Assembly (NCBI RefSeq): GCF_018310535.1
Contig: NZ_CP074102.1
Span: 4,402,001-4,466,000 of the forward strand
Direction of reading: 5' to 3'
Source: Streptomyces mirabilis
Lineage (GTDB): Bacteria; Actinomycetota; Actinomycetes; Streptomycetales; Streptomycetaceae
DNA: 64,000 nt
Both the position numbers and the translations under genes were made by a program. The notes under the pieces were generated by a model, which had not been told where the DNA came from, searched no databases, and saw only the letters and a list, made by a program, of their open reading frames with translations. Below, piece by piece: positions 6,463 through 15,979 of this stretch (the stretch's first letter is position 1; every line of letters starts with the position of its first letter).

Positions 6463-8717
6463 GCCGCACGCCTCTGGACACGGTCGAGAACGCGGCCGCG
6501 ACCCCCGACGTCGAGCTGCCCTGGGCCGAACTGGGCCTGAAGAAGGACGAGTACGAGCGCGTCGTCGAGATCCTCGGCCGCCGGCCCACCGGCGCCGAGC
6601 TCGCCATGTACTCCGTCATGTGGTCCGAGCACTGCTCGTACAAGTCCTCGAAGGTCCACCTCCGCCAGTTCGGCGAGAAGGCCCCGCAGTCCGACGCCCT
6701 GCTCGTCGGCATCGGCGAGAACGCCGGTGTCGTCGACGTCGGCCAGGGCTACGCCGTCACCTTCAAGGTCGAGTCGCACAACCACCCGTCGTACGTCGAG
6801 CCCTACCAGGGAGCGGCCACCGGCGTCGGCGGCATCGTGCGCGACATCATCGCGATGGGCGCCCGCCCGGTCGCCGTCGTCGACCCGCTGCGCTTCGGCG
6901 CCGCCGACCACCCCGACACCAAGCGCGTCCTGCCGGGCGTCGTCGCGGGCATCGGCGGCTACGGCAACTGTCTCGGTCTGCCCAACATCGGCGGCGAGGT
7001 CGTCTTCGACGCCTGCTACCAGGGCAACCCCCTCGTCAACGCCGGTGCCATCGGTGTCATGAAGCACGAGGACATCCACCTCGCGAAGGCGTCCGGCACC
7101 GGCAACAAGGTCATCCTCTACGGGGCCCGCACGGGCGGCGACGGCATCGGCGGCGCCTCCATCCTGGCGAGTGAGACCTTCGACGACGCCAAGCCGTCGA
7201 AGCGGCCCGCGGTCCAGGTCGGCGACCCCTTCCAGGAGAAGCTGCTCATCGAGTGCACGCTCGAGGCCTTCGCCGAGAAGCTGGTCGTCGGCATCCAGGA
7301 CCTCGGCGCGGCCGGTCTGTCCTGCGCCACCTCCGAGCTGGCCTCCAACGGCTCCGGCGGCATGCGCGTCACCCTGGACGACGTACCGCTGCGGGACTCG
7401 ACTCTCTCTCCCGAGGAAATCCTCATGAGCGAGTCGCAGGAACGCATGTGCGCGGTCGTCGAGCCGGAGAAGGTCGACCGGTTCCTGGAGATCTGCGACA
7501 AGTGGGACGTCATCGCCACCGTCATCGGTGAGGTCACCGACGGCGACCGTCTGGAGATCTACTGGCACGGCGGCAAGATCGTCGACGTCGACCCGCGCAC
7601 GGTCGCCCACGACGGCCCGGTCTACGAGCGCCCCTACGCCCGCCCCGAGTGGCAGGACGCCCTCCAGGCCGACGACGCGAACAAGCTGCCGCGCCCGGCG
7701 AGCAGCGAGGAGCTCAAGGACCAGGTCCTCAAGCTCGTGAGCTCGCCGAACCAGGCCTCCAAGTCCTGGATCACCTCCCAGTACGACCACTTCGTGCAGG
7801 GCAACACGGTGCTGGCGCAGCCCGAGGACTCGGGCATGATCCGCATCGACGAGGAGACCGGGCTCGGCGTCGCCATCGCCACGGACGGCAACGGCCGCTA
7901 CGCCAAGCTGGACCCGTACGCCGGCGCACAGCTCGCCCTCTCCGAGGCCTACCGCAATGTCGCGACGACCGGCGCCAAGCCGCTCGCCGTCTCCGACTGC
8001 CTGAACTTCGGCTCGCCCGAGGACCCGGCCGTCATGTGGCAGTTCGCCGAGGCCATCCGCGGTCTCGCCGACGCCTGCCAGCAGCTGGGCACCCCGGTGA
8101 CCGGCGGCAACGTCTCGCTCTACAACCAGACGGGCGAGGTCGCCATCCACCCGACCCCGGTCGTGGCCGTGCTGGGCGTCATCGACGACGTCGCCCGCCG
8201 CACGCCGGTCGCCTTCCAGGAAGAGGGCCAGCTCCTCTACCTGCTCGGTGACACCCGTGAGGAGTTCGGCGGTTCGGCCTGGTCGCAGGTCGTCCACGAC
8301 CACCTCGGGGGCCTGCCCCCGAAGGTCGACCTGGAGCGCGAACGCCTCCTCGGCGAGATCCTCATCTCCGCGTCCCGCGACGGCATGATCGACTCGGCGC
8401 ACGACCTGTCCGACGGCGGTCTGATCCAGGCCGTGGTCGAGTCGGCGCTGCTCGGCGGCAAGGGCGCCCGGCTGGTCGTCCCCGACGGTCTCGACGCCTT
8501 CACCTTCCTCTTCTCGGAGTCGGCGGGCCGCGCGGTCGTCGCCGTCCCGCGCTCGGAGGAGCTCCGCTTCAACGACATGTGCGGTGCGCGGGGTCTGCCC
8601 GTCACCCGTATCGGTGTCGTGGACGGAGACGCGGTCGAGGTCCAGGGCGAGTTCGCACTCCCGCTGGACGAGCTCCGCACGGCCCACGAGGGCACGATCC
8701 CGGCGCTCCTCGCCTGA
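6459..8717 (+). CDS. purL: FGAM synthase subunit PurL (small type)
   Basis: 752-residue synthetase subunit of the PurSQL complex, of the short form that needs separate PurS and PurQ. Recognisable segments: [13 protein letters not shown] in the N-terminal part, [21 protein letters not shown], and the second half-domain [13 protein letters not shown], all typical of the family. It uses ATP to amidate FGAR. The operon ends 20 bp downstream at a strong terminator. Confidence 0.97.
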   Translation: MSRTPLDTVENAAATPDVELPWAELGLKKDEYERVVEILGRRPTGAELAMYSVMWSEHCSYKSSKVHLRQFGEKAPQSDALLVGIGENAGVVDVGQGYAVTFKVESHNHPSYVEPYQGAATGVGGIVRDIIAMGARPVAVVDPLRFGAADHPDTKRVLPGVVAGIGGYGNCLGLPNIGGEVVFDACYQGNPLVNAGAIGVMKHEDIHLAKASGTGNKVILYGARTGGDGIGGASILASETFDDAKPSKRPAVQVGDPFQEKLLIECTLEAFAEKLVVGIQDLGAAGLSCATSELASNGSGGMRVTLDDVPLRDSTLSPEEILMSESQERMCAVVEPEKVDRFLEICDKWDVIATVIGEVTDGDRLEIYWHGGKIVDVDPRTVAHDGPVYERPYARPEWQDALQADDANKLPRPASSEELKDQVLKLVSSPNQASKSWITSQYDHFVQGNTVLAQPEDSGMIRIDEETGLGVAIATDGNGRYAKLDPYAGAQLALSEAYRNVATTGAKPLAVSDCLNFGSPEDPAVMWQFAEAIRGLADACQQLGTPVTGGNVSLYNQTGEVAIHPTPVVAVLGVIDDVARRTPVAFQEEGQLLYLLGDTREEFGGSAWSQVVHDHLGGLPPKVDLERERLLGEILISASRDGMIDSAHDLSDGGLIQAVVESALLGGKGARLVVPDGLDAFTFLFSESAGRAVVAVPRSEELRFNDMCGARGLPVTRIGVVDGDAVEVQGEFALPLDELRTAHEGTIPALLA

Positions 8718-8736
8718 CCGTCGCCGGTCGTACGAC

Positions 8737-8782
8737 GAGGAAGGCCCCGCCCGGAGTCACGTTTCCGGGCGGGGCCTTCCTC
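8737..8782. terminator. Terminator between purL and the Uma2 gene
   Basis: Long stem GAGGAAGGCCCCGCCCGGA / TCCGGGCGGGGCCTTCCTC separated by a short loop, between convergent genes; it can serve both strands. It ends 3 bp before the stop codon of the leftward gene. Confidence 0.88.
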
Positions 8783-8785
8783 GAC

Positions 8786-9370
8786 TCATCGGACGTAGTT
8801 CTTGAGGATCTCCGTGTCGAGTTCGATGCCGATCGGGTCAGGGATGAGCACCCTCTCACCGAACTTCGCGGTGTGGATGTCGCGGTAGCCTCCGACCTTC
8901 CGGTCCGGAGTGCTGTGCACCGTGACCGTGCAGGAGTCCCGGTCGATCAGGAGGTACAAGGGAATTCCGGACTGGCCGTATGCGGCGGGCTTCTCGTGCC
9001 GGTCTCGCCGGTCGGTGTCCGAGTCGTACGAGGTGACCTCGACGACCAAGAGCGTCCCGGCAGGGTCGGCCCACTCGCCGTGTCCCGCGAAGTGGGCTTC
9101 GGGCGCGAGCACCGCATCCGGTTTCGCCCTGCCCTCTCGGTACGTCTCCACGCGGAGCCCTTGGCCCTGATACAGGTCCAGGTCAGGCCTGGTCTGCATA
9201 CAGCGTCGGGCCAGCCAGGTCACGATGGTGTTGTGGTCTCCGTCCGTCACCTTCTTGACTCCGATCCGTCCGTTGATGAACTCCAACGTGACGGTCTCGG
9301 GAGCGGCGGAGGCGATCGTTTCGAACTCCTCCACCGACATCTGAGACGTGTGCTCGGCCATAACCGTCAT
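8786..9370 (-). CDS. Uma2-family (DUF820) putative nuclease
   Basis: 194-residue member of the Uma2/DUF820 family, a restriction-endonuclease-like (PD-(D/E)XK) fold that is greatly expanded in Streptomyces and cyanobacteria. Candidate active-site residues are the Asp in AKPDAVLAPEA, the Glu in LLVVEVTSYDS and the Lys in RHEKPAAYG. Start at ATG 9370 is supported by GGAAGGAAG about 7 nt upstream; an ATG at 9361 is also possible. Stands alone, convergent with purL. No cellular role is established for the family. Confidence 0.85.
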   Translation of the reverse strand: MTVMAEHTSQMSVEEFETIASAAPETVTLEFINGRIGVKKVTDGDHNTIVTWLARRCMQTRPDLDLYQGQGLRVETYREGRAKPDAVLAPEAHFAGHGEWADPAGTLLVVEVTSYDSDTDRRDRHEKPAAYGQSGIPLYLLIDRDSCTVTVHSTPDRKVGGYRDIHTAKFGERVLIPDPIGIELDTEILKNYVR

Positions 9371-9530
9371 GTTGCACTTCCTTCCAGGCGAAGGCCAGTG
9401 TTGTCCGGGTCCGGCAGTGCGGGGCGGTTTTGGCCGTCGATCACACTCACGGGTCATTGCCCCTGGTCTTCTGACCCGGCCTTGTGTCCTGGTGGACCGT
9501 GCGCTGGGCCTGAACGAGCACCGTGAGACA

Positions 9531-9543
9531 TAGGCTCACCTCT
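9531..9543 (+). promoter_or_regulatory. Leaderless promoter -10 element
   Basis: TAGGCT at 9531-9536 matches the TANNNT -10 consensus and ends 7 nt before the ATG at 9544, with no ribosome-binding site between. This is the spacing expected when transcription starts at the initiation codon. Confidence 0.5.
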
Positions 9544-10341
9544 ATGCCCCCGGTCAAGAAGCGCATACGGACGTACGATCCCGCCAAGACGCGCGCCGCG
9601 GTTCTCGCACAGTTCGGGCACATACGGGAGGCCGTCCGCGTCCTCACGCCCGAGCGGCTCGCGCTGCCCACCCGGCTGGGGGACTGGACGGTGCGTGAAC
9701 TGGTCGCGCACGTCGGCACGACTCTCGAAGGTGTCACCCGGCTCCTCGACCAGCCGGAGCCCGTAAAGCGGGACGCCACGGTCCTCGACTGGCCGTTCGC
9801 GACCTCCGCCAACTCCGGGGCCATCGCGGACACAGCCCACCGACTGGCCGAGGAGCACCCCGACCTGGTGGCCTTCCTGGCCGACGTGGAGCGGGACTTC
9901 ACGGCCCACCTCGACGCCTACCCCGGCACCCGGCTGCTCGCCACCAGCGCGGGCGCGATGCCGCTGGCCGACTGTGTCGTCACCCGCACCGTAGAACTCG
10001 TCGTCCACACCGACGACCTGAACGCCGCCGTGCCGGGTTTCGACATCCCCCTCGACCGCCAGGCCCTCGCCGCGTGCACCCGGCTGCTCGCCGACGCGCT
10101 CGCCGTGAAGGCGCCCGGCGCGTCGACGGAGGTGCGGATCCCGCCGTACGCCGTCGTGCAGTGCGTGGAGGGCCCCCGGCACACCCGGGGCACACCGCCG
10201 AACGTCGTGGAGACCGACCCGCTGACCTGGATCCGGCTGGCGACGGGACGTACGGAGTGGAAGACCGCGCTGGACGAGGCGAAGGTCAGCGCGAGCGGTG
10301 AGCGGGCCGACCTCGGCGGACTGCTGCCCCTGATGGGCTGA
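9544..10341 (+). CDS. MDMPI-domain (maleylpyruvate isomerase family) protein
   Basis: 265-residue protein of the TIGR03083 / MDMPI N-terminal domain family (DinB-like four-helix fold), common in actinobacteria and often annotated as mycothiol-dependent maleylpyruvate isomerase or sterol-carrier family protein. Putative metal-ligand histidines occur in RELVAHVGTT and ELVVHTDDLN, the usual positions in the fold; the C-terminal part ends with TDPLTWIRLATGR, typical of the SCP2-like tail. Start ATG 9544 is preferred over GTG 9523 because of the leaderless -10 spacing. Substrate unknown; a mycothiol-dependent role is only family inference. Confidence 0.8.
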   Translation: MPPVKKRIRTYDPAKTRAAVLAQFGHIREAVRVLTPERLALPTRLGDWTVRELVAHVGTTLEGVTRLLDQPEPVKRDATVLDWPFATSANSGAIADTAHRLAEEHPDLVAFLADVERDFTAHLDAYPGTRLLATSAGAMPLADCVVTRTVELVVHTDDLNAAVPGFDIPLDRQALAACTRLLADALAVKAPGASTEVRIPPYAVVQCVEGPRHTRGTPPNVVETDPLTWIRLATGRTEWKTALDEAKVSASGERADLGGLLPLMG

Positions 10342-10354
10342 GCCGACCCGCTGA

Positions 10355-10562
10355 CTCCACCGTCGGCTCCACCCGCTGGGCTTCACCGTCGGCTCCACCC
10401 GCTGGGCTTCACCGTCGGCTCCACCCGCTGGGCTTCACCGTCGGCTCCACCCGCTGGGCTTCACCGTCGGCTCCACCCGCTGGGCTTCACCGTCGGCTCC
10501 ACCCGCTGGGCTTCACCGTCGGCTCCACCCGCTGGGCTTCACCGTCGGCTCCACCCGCTGGG
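10355..10562. repeat. 26-bp tandem minisatellite, eight copies
   Basis: Eight head-to-tail copies of a 26-bp unit starting CTTCACCGTCGG and ending CCACCCGCTGGG. Copies at 10381, 10407, 10433, 10459, 10485, 10511 and 10537 are identical; the first (10355) differs by one base. Each unit contains two small dyads, CCGTCGG and CCCGCTGGG. The unit is not a multiple of three and lies between genes, so it is not coding. No spacers separate units, so it is not CRISPR. It fills most of the 304-bp gap between the MDMPI and META genes. Confidence 0.97.
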
Positions 10563-10645
10563 CTCCACCCGCCGACCTCGCCGCTGACTCCACCCGCACC
10601 GCCCCGGAGGGGAACCGGCCACCCCACCCCTCCCGTCACACCGTC

Positions 10646-11437
10646 ATGGACAAGCAGCGACTGACCCTCAGTGTCCTGACCCTGCTTCCGCTCGCCGTGG
10701 CCTGCGGCACCGAGACGGCGGGCGGCGGTTCCGTGGGGAGCGGATCGTCGCCGGTCACCGGCGTTCACTGGAGTGTCGACACCCTCACCACGCACGGCCG
10801 GACCCGGCAGGCGCCGGACAGCGCGTATCTGCGGATCGGCGAAGACGGTCGCGTCAGCGGCAACCTCGGCTGCAACACTTTCGGCTCGACCGTCACCCTG
10901 AAGGGTGACCGAGTCGACTTCGGGAAGATCGAGGCGACCGACATGGGCTGCCAGAAGGACCCCATGAGCTTCGAGCAGAGCCTCAGCCGCGCCTTCGTCG
11001 ACGGCACGTTCACCAGCGAGGTCAAGGGCGACAAGCTGACGCTCACCACCGACGGCGGCGACCGCGTCAATCTGACCAAGGAGCCGGACGCGCCCCTGTA
11101 CGGCACGAAGTGGACGGTCATCTCTCTCGGGGACGGTGCCGTGGCCCAGTCCCTTCCCGAGGGGGCCGACGCCCACTTCACCCTCGACAAGGCGAAAGGC
11201 ACCCTTTCCGGCCGCCTCGGCTGCAACCAGGTCACCGCCAAGGCCACCGTCCGCGACGGACATATCACCCTCGGCACCGCCAGGACCACCCGGATGATGT
11301 GCGACGGCTCACTCATGGACACCGAGAGGACCCTGCTGGGTTTCTTCGACAGCACGGTCGGATACGAGTTGAACCACCGAGCCATCGCGCTGACCAGCAC
11401 AAACGGTAAGACCCTCCAAGCCGTCGCCGACGAGTGA
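10646..11437 (+). CDS. Lipoprotein with two META (HslJ-like) domains
   Basis: 263-residue predicted lipoprotein. The signal sequence ends in lipobox LAVAC (Cys at about residue 20), so the mature protein should be lipid-anchored outside the membrane. Two tandem META domains follow (about 35-140 and 150-258), each with the signature of a glycine-flanked cysteine, GNLGCNTF and GRLGCNQV, and a second cysteine (DMGCQKD, RMMCDGS), consistent with one disulfide per domain. META domains occur in E. coli HslJ, a heat-inducible protein linked to novobiocin tolerance; the function here is unknown. Confidence 0.88.
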   Translation: MDKQRLTLSVLTLLPLAVACGTETAGGGSVGSGSSPVTGVHWSVDTLTTHGRTRQAPDSAYLRIGEDGRVSGNLGCNTFGSTVTLKGDRVDFGKIEATDMGCQKDPMSFEQSLSRAFVDGTFTSEVKGDKLTLTTDGGDRVNLTKEPDAPLYGTKWTVISLGDGAVAQSLPEGADAHFTLDKAKGTLSGRLGCNQVTAKATVRDGHITLGTARTTRMMCDGSLMDTERTLLGFFDSTVGYELNHRAIALTSTNGKTLQAVADE

Positions 11438-11461
11438 TCCGTCAAAGATCCGTATCCCCAA

Positions 11462-11491
11462 TTCGGACCAGTGGTCGATCTCGCCTACACT
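11462..11491 (+). promoter_or_regulatory. Candidate leaderless promoter of purF
   Basis: TACACT (11486-11491) ends 7 nt before the purF GTG at 11499, and TTCGGA (11462-11467) lies 18 nt upstream of it. No Shine-Dalgarno sequence precedes the GTG, so a leaderless transcript is likely. An 11-bp dyad GACCAGTGGTC (11466-11476) overlaps the -35 position and may be an operator. Confidence 0.5.
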
Positions 11492-11498
11492 CGGTGGC

Positions 11499-13025
11499 GT
11501 GCCACGTGGTGACGGTCGACTCAATCATGATCTGCTCCCCGGCGAGAAAGGCCCCCAGGACGCTTGCGGCGTCTTCGGAGTCTGGGCCCCGGGTGAAGAG
11601 GTCGCCAAGCTCACTTACTTCGGGCTCTACGCCCTCCAGCATCGGGGCCAGGAATCCGCGGGGATCGCGGTAAGCAACGGCTCCCAGATTCTCGTCTTCA
11701 AGGACATGGGCCTCGTGTCCCAGGTCTTCGACGAGACCTCGCTCGGTTCGCTCCAGGGTCACATCGCGGTCGGTCACGCCCGCTACTCGACCACTGGCGC
11801 CTCCGTGTGGGAAAACGCCCAGCCGACGTTCCGTGCCACCGCGCACGGCTCCATCGCGCTCGGCCACAACGGCAACCTCGTCAACACGGCGCAGCTCGCC
11901 GAGATGGTCGCCGACCTCCCCAAGCAGGACGGCCGCACCACCCGCGTGGCCGCCACCAACGACACCGACCTGCTCACCGCGCTCCTCGCGGCCCAGGTCG
12001 ACGACGACGGCAAGCCGCTGACCGTCGAAGAGGCCTCCGCGAAGGTCCTCCCGCAGGTCAAGGGTGCCTTCAGCCTCGTCTTCATGAACGAGCACACCCT
12101 GTACGCGGCCCGCGACCCGCAGGGCATCCGCCCGCTGGTCCTCGGCCGCCTGGAGCGCGGCTGGGTCGTCGCCTCCGAGTCCGCCGCCCTCGACATCTGC
12201 GGCGCGGCCTACGTCCGTGAGATCGAGCCGGGCGAGTTCGTCGCCATCGACGAGAACGGCCTGCGTACGTCCCGATTCGCGGAAGCGAAGCCCAAGGGCT
12301 GTGTCTTCGAGTACGTGTACCTGGCCCGTCCGGACACGGACATCGCCGGCCGGAACGTGTACCTCTCGCGTGTCGAGATGGGCCGCAAGCTCGCCAAGGA
12401 AGCCCCTGTCGAGGCTGATCTGGTGATAGCGACCCCGGAGTCCGGGACGCCCGCCGCGATCGGTTACGCGGAGGCCAGCGGCATCCCGTTCGGCGCCGGC
12501 CTGGTCAAGAACGCGTACGTCGGCCGGACCTTCATCCAGCCTTCACAGACCATCCGCCAGCTGGGCATCCGTCTGAAGCTGAACCCCTTGAAGGAAGTCA
12601 TCAAGGGCAAGCGCCTGGTCGTCGTCGACGACTCGATCGTGCGCGGCAACACCCAGCGGGCCCTGGTGCGCATGCTCCGCGAGGCGGGTGCGGCCGAAGT
12701 CCACATCCGGATCTCCTCTCCCCCCGTGAAGTGGCCCTGCTTCTTCGGCATCGACTTCGCGACCCGCGCCGAGCTGATCGCCAACGGCATGACCATCGAG
12801 GAGATCGGCACCTCGCTCGGCGCCGACTCCCTCTCGTACATCTCCATCGACGGCATGATCGAGGCGACCACCATCGCCAAGCCGAACCTGTGCCGCGCCT
12901 GCTTCGACGGCGAGTACCCGATGGAGCTTCCCGACCCCGAGCTGCTCGGCAAGCAGCTTCTGGAGACCGAGCTGGCCGCGGGTCCCGCAGCCACGGCCGC
13001 GGCTGACGCCATCCGTCGCCCGTAA
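11499..13025 (+). CDS. purF: Amidophosphoribosyltransferase
   Basis: 508-residue first committed enzyme of purine synthesis, converting PRPP and glutamine to phosphoribosylamine. An N-terminal propeptide of 22 residues precedes the nucleophile Cys23 in DACGVFG, as in Bacillus-type PurF, where processing exposes the cysteine. The PRPP loop is VVVDDSIVRGNTQRAL. Cysteines in KGCVFEY, PCFFGID and LCRACFDG fit the iron-sulfur cluster ligands of that type. The GTG start gives MPRGDGRLN. purM follows after 43 bp and is probably co-transcribed. Confidence 0.97.
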   Translation: MPRGDGRLNHDLLPGEKGPQDACGVFGVWAPGEEVAKLTYFGLYALQHRGQESAGIAVSNGSQILVFKDMGLVSQVFDETSLGSLQGHIAVGHARYSTTGASVWENAQPTFRATAHGSIALGHNGNLVNTAQLAEMVADLPKQDGRTTRVAATNDTDLLTALLAAQVDDDGKPLTVEEASAKVLPQVKGAFSLVFMNEHTLYAARDPQGIRPLVLGRLERGWVVASESAALDICGAAYVREIEPGEFVAIDENGLRTSRFAEAKPKGCVFEYVYLARPDTDIAGRNVYLSRVEMGRKLAKEAPVEADLVIATPESGTPAAIGYAEASGIPFGAGLVKNAYVGRTFIQPSQTIRQLGIRLKLNPLKEVIKGKRLVVVDDSIVRGNTQRALVRMLREAGAAEVHIRISSPPVKWPCFFGIDFATRAELIANGMTIEEIGTSLGADSLSYISIDGMIEATTIAKPNLCRACFDGEYPMELPDPELLGKQLLETELAAGPAATAAADAIRRP

Positions 13026-13068
13026 GCGCCGCAGAGCCCCGTTTCACCAACCCGAAAGATTCCAGGCA

Positions 13069-14169
13069 ATGTCTTCTGTGTCTGATCAGTCACCTCCGGC
13101 GACGGGCACTGCTTCCGGTGCTTCCTACGCGGCTGCCGGCGTCGACATCGAAGCGGGCGACCGCGCCGTAGAGCTGATGAAGGAGTGGGTGAAGAAGACG
13201 CAGCGCCCCGAGGTCCTCGGCGGCCTCGGCGGCTTCGCCGGCCTCTTCGACGCCTCCGCCCTCAAGCGCTACGAGCGTCCGCTGCTCGCCTCCGCCACGG
13301 ACGGCGTGGGCACCAAGGTCGACCTCGCCCGGCAGCTCGGCGTGTACGACACCATCGGCCACGACCTGGTCGCGATGGTCATGGACGACATCGTGGTGTG
13401 CGGCGCCGAGCCGCTCTTCATGACCGACTACATCTGCGTCGGCAAGGTCCACCCGGAGCGCGTGGCGGCCATCGTGAAGGGCATCGCCGAGGGCTGTGTG
13501 CTCGCGGGCTGCGCCCTGGTGGGCGGCGAGACGGCCGAACACCCGGGCCTGCTCGGTCCGGACGACTTCGACGTCGCGGGGGCCGGTACGGGCGTGGTGG
13601 AGGCCGACCGGCTGCTCGGCCCGGATCGTATCCGTACGGGTGACGCGGTGATCGCCATGGCGGCGTCCGGTCTTCACTCGAACGGGTACTCGCTCGTCCG
13701 GCACGTCCTCTTCGACCGGGCGAACCTCAGCCTGGATCAGCACGTCGAGGAGTTCGGCCGCTCGCTCGGCGAGGAGCTCCTGGAGCCCACCAAGATCTAC
13801 TCGCTGGACTGCCTGGCGCTGACGAAGACCACCGAGGTGCACGCCTTCAGCCACATCACCGGCGGCGGGCTCGCGGCCAACCTGGCCCGGGTGATCCCGG
13901 ACGGGCTGCACGCGATCGTGGACCGCGAGACCTGGACCCCGGCCCCGGTGTTCGACCTCGTCGGCAGGACCGGCAATGTCGAGCGTCTGGAGCTGGAGAA
14001 GACGCTGAACATGGGCGTGGGCATGATCGCGATCGTCCCCGAGGAATCGGCGGACGTGGCGGTGGCCACCCTCGCGGACCGCGGCGTGGACGCCTGGATC
14101 GCCGGTGAGATCACCGAGCGCGGCGAGCACGCGACGGGCGCGGCCCTGATCGGCGACTACGCGAGCTGA
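13069..14169 (+). CDS. purM: Phosphoribosylformylglycinamidine cyclo-ligase (AIR synthetase)
   Basis: 366-residue enzyme that closes FGAM to AIR with ATP, the step after PurSQL. Recognisable segments: the ATP/glycine-rich region LASATDGVGTKVDLA, MVMDDIVVCGAEPLFMTDYI and HITGGGLAANLARV, characteristic of AIR synthetase. ATG at 13069 with AGG upstream. Ends 20 bp before a terminator; probable operon with purF. Confidence 0.97.
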   Translation: MSSVSDQSPPATGTASGASYAAAGVDIEAGDRAVELMKEWVKKTQRPEVLGGLGGFAGLFDASALKRYERPLLASATDGVGTKVDLARQLGVYDTIGHDLVAMVMDDIVVCGAEPLFMTDYICVGKVHPERVAAIVKGIAEGCVLAGCALVGGETAEHPGLLGPDDFDVAGAGTGVVEADRLLGPDRIRTGDAVIAMAASGLHSNGYSLVRHVLFDRANLSLDQHVEEFGRSLGEELLEPTKIYSLDCLALTKTTEVHAFSHITGGGLAANLARVIPDGLHAIVDRETWTPAPVFDLVGRTGNVERLELEKTLNMGVGMIAIVPEESADVAVATLADRGVDAWIAGEITERGEHATGAALIGDYAS

Positions 14170-14189
14170 GGCCCTCGGGGCAGCACAAA

Positions 14190-14221
14190 ACCCGGTCCGG
14201 CGTTGAGGCCCCGGACCGGGT
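14190..14221. terminator. Terminator after purM
   Basis: Stem ACCCGGTCCGG / CCGGACCGGGT with a 10-nt loop, between the convergent purM and DUF3073 genes. Upstream AAAA could serve as U-run for the minus-strand transcript. Confidence 0.82.
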
Positions 14222-14313
14222 GAAGTGCGGTTGCTACGAGAAATCCGCCAACAGAGATCTACTCACGGCTAGTGCTACGAGAGATCGCGGAAACCGCGAG
14301 GGACGCTGGTGCG

Positions 14314-14568
14314 TCAAGCGCCGCGACGTTGAGACTGCGGACCGGACTGGTCGTCCTCATCCTCATCGTCGTCGTTGTAGAGATCCGCGTACTGGGCGTA
14401 CGGGTCGTCTTCCTCGTCGTCGTCCTCGAACGGCTCGCCATTCGGCGGCTGGCTCGAAGTCGAAGCGCCCAGCTCATTGGCCAGACGCGAGAGGTCAGTC
14501 CCGCCGCTGCTGTACTTCAGCTGGCGGGCGACCTTCGTCTGCTTGGCCTTTGCCCGGCCGCGCCCCAT
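14314..14568 (-). CDS. DUF3073 family protein
   Basis: 84-residue small protein of a family restricted to actinobacteria. The N-terminus MGRGRAKAKQTKVARQLKY is basic and conserved; the C-terminal half is strongly acidic (runs of D/E between residues 50 and 75). The start at ATG 14568 is supported by a GGGGG stretch 7 nt upstream; upstream in-frame starts would add non-conserved residues. Conserved next to purM in Streptomyces. The charge segregation resembles nucleic-acid-associated small proteins, but no function is known. Confidence 0.88.
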   Translation of the reverse strand: MGRGRAKAKQTKVARQLKYSSGGTDLSRLANELGASTSSQPPNGEPFEDDDEEDDPYAQYADLYNDDDEDEDDQSGPQSQRRGA

Positions 14569-14890
14569 GGCTCGACCCCCTCGGATACGGGGCTCGGTGG
14601 CCCCAGAGTCTTGACACGCGTTCATGATCTGGAACGGGCTCTCCGTGGAGAGACCGGTCCGTAGGGCTTCCACGGTACCTGAGCCCGCGCCCATACGGTA
14701 CGTCGCCCGCAGGACGCGCCTAGGCCCAGAACCTGCGAGGTGCCCTGTCCCCGCTGGTCAACCGCGATTTTAACCTCTTCTTGGCGGACGACCCGCCGAC
14801 GGGAGTGAGAGTTCTCTCGAAGTGTCCCCTCGGCGGGTCCCTGACAAGCGTCGAGACACGCGCGGAAATGCGACGGAATGGAAGGTTCCG
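14569..14890. other. Intergenic region between DUF3073 and valine dehydrogenase genes
   Basis: No gene seen. Contains a perfect 9-bp inverted repeat ACCCGCCGA (14791-14799) / TCGGCGGGT (14830-14838) enclosing a small dyad GAGAGTTCTCTC (14807-14818), probably the terminator of the leftward dehydrogenase gene, and an AT-rich patch GATTTTAACCTCTTC near 14766 that may belong to the DUF3073 promoter. Confidence 0.5.
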
Positions 14891-15979
14891 CTATCCGCGG
14901 TGGCGCGCCTCCGCCATCCGCTGCTCGGCGATCCGGTCGGCCGCGGCAGCCGGCGGAATCCCGTCCTCCTTCGCACGTGCGAATATGGCCAGCGTGGTGT
15001 CGAAGATCTTTGTGGCCTTCGCCTTGCACCGGTCGAAGTCGAAGCCGTGCAGCTCGTCGGCGACCTGGATGACACCGCCCGCGTTCACCACGTAGTCGGG
15101 CGCGTAGAGGATCCCGCGGTCCGCGAGGTCCTTCTCGACGCCCGGGTGCGCGAGCTGGTTGTTGGCGGCTCCGCACACGATCCGCGCGGTGAGCACCGGC
15201 ACGGACGCGTCGTTCAGCGCCCCGCCCAGCGCGCAGGGGGCGTAGATCTCCAGACCCTCGGTGCGGATCAGCGCCTCGGTGTCCGTGGCGGCCGTGACGC
15301 CCGTCGGGTGCTTGTCCAGGATCTGCCGTACGGACTCGTCGCGTACGTCCGTGATCACGACCTCCGCGCCGTCCTCGCGCAGATGGTCCACCAGGTGGCG
15401 GCCCACCTTGCCGACGCCCGCGATGCCGACCTTGCGGCCGCGCAGTGTCGGGTCGCCCCACAGGTGCTGGGCGCTCGCCCGCATGCCCTGGAAGACCCCG
15501 TAGGCGGTCAGGACCGAGGAGTCGCCGGCGCCGCCGTTCTCGGGCGAGCGGCCCGTCGTCCAGCGGCTCTCGCGCGCCACGACGTCCATGTCGGCGACGT
15601 ACGTACCGACGTCGCACGCGGTGACGTAGCGCCCGCCGAGCGAGGCCACGAACCGGCCGTAGGCGAGGAGCAGGGCCTCGCTCTTGATCTGCTCGGGGTC
15701 CCCGATGATCACGGCCTTGCCGCCGCCGTGGTCGAGACCGGCCATGGCGTTCTTGTACGACATCCCGCGCGAGAGGTTCAGCGCGTCGGCGACGGCCTCC
15801 TCGTCACTCGCGTACGGGTAGAAGCGCGTACCGCCGAGGGCGGGGCCCAGAGCGGTGGAATGGATGGCGATGACGGCCTTGAGGCCGCTGGCCCGGTCCT
15901 GGCAGAGCACGACTTGCTCATGACCCCCCTGGTCCGAGTGGAACAGGGTGTGCAGGACGCCGTCGGTTACGTCGGTCAC
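14891..15979 (-). CDS. vdh: Valine dehydrogenase (Glu/Leu/Phe/Val dehydrogenase family)
   Basis: 362-residue NAD-dependent amino-acid dehydrogenase that oxidatively deaminates branched-chain amino acids; in Streptomyces it feeds acyl-CoA precursors for polyketides. The glycine-rich catalytic segment [11 protein letters not shown] carries the active-site Lys, [10 protein letters not shown] is typical of the family, and the Rossmann loop reads [19 protein letters not shown] start at 15979 with GGGAG upstream. Synteny (DUF3073 on one side, bldC region on the other) matches vdh of other Streptomyces. Confidence 0.93.
   Translation of the reverse strand: MTDVTDGVLHTLFHSDQGGHEQVVLCQDRASGLKAVIAIHSTALGPALGGTRFYPYASDEEAVADALNLSRGMSYKNAMAGLDHGGGKAVIIGDPEQIKSEALLLAYGRFVASLGGRYVTACDVGTYVADMDVVARESRWTTGRSPENGGAGDSSVLTAYGVFQGMRASAQHLWGDPTLRGRKVGIAGVGKVGRHLVDHLREDGAEVVITDVRDESVRQILDKHPTGVTAATDTEALIRTEGLEIYAPCALGGALNDASVPVLTARIVCGAANNQLAHPGVEKDLADRGILYAPDYVVNAGGVIQVADELHGFDFDRCKAKATKIFDTTLAIFARAKEDGIPPAAAADRIAEQRMAEARHRG

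Noticed and set aside
6171..8687. 838-codon open frame on the minus strand opposite purL
   Set aside because: Shadow of purL, which has all family motifs; the antisense translation is compositional noise.
10355..10562. Minisatellite considered as a CRISPR array
   Set aside because: Units abut with no unique spacers and no cas genes are in the window.
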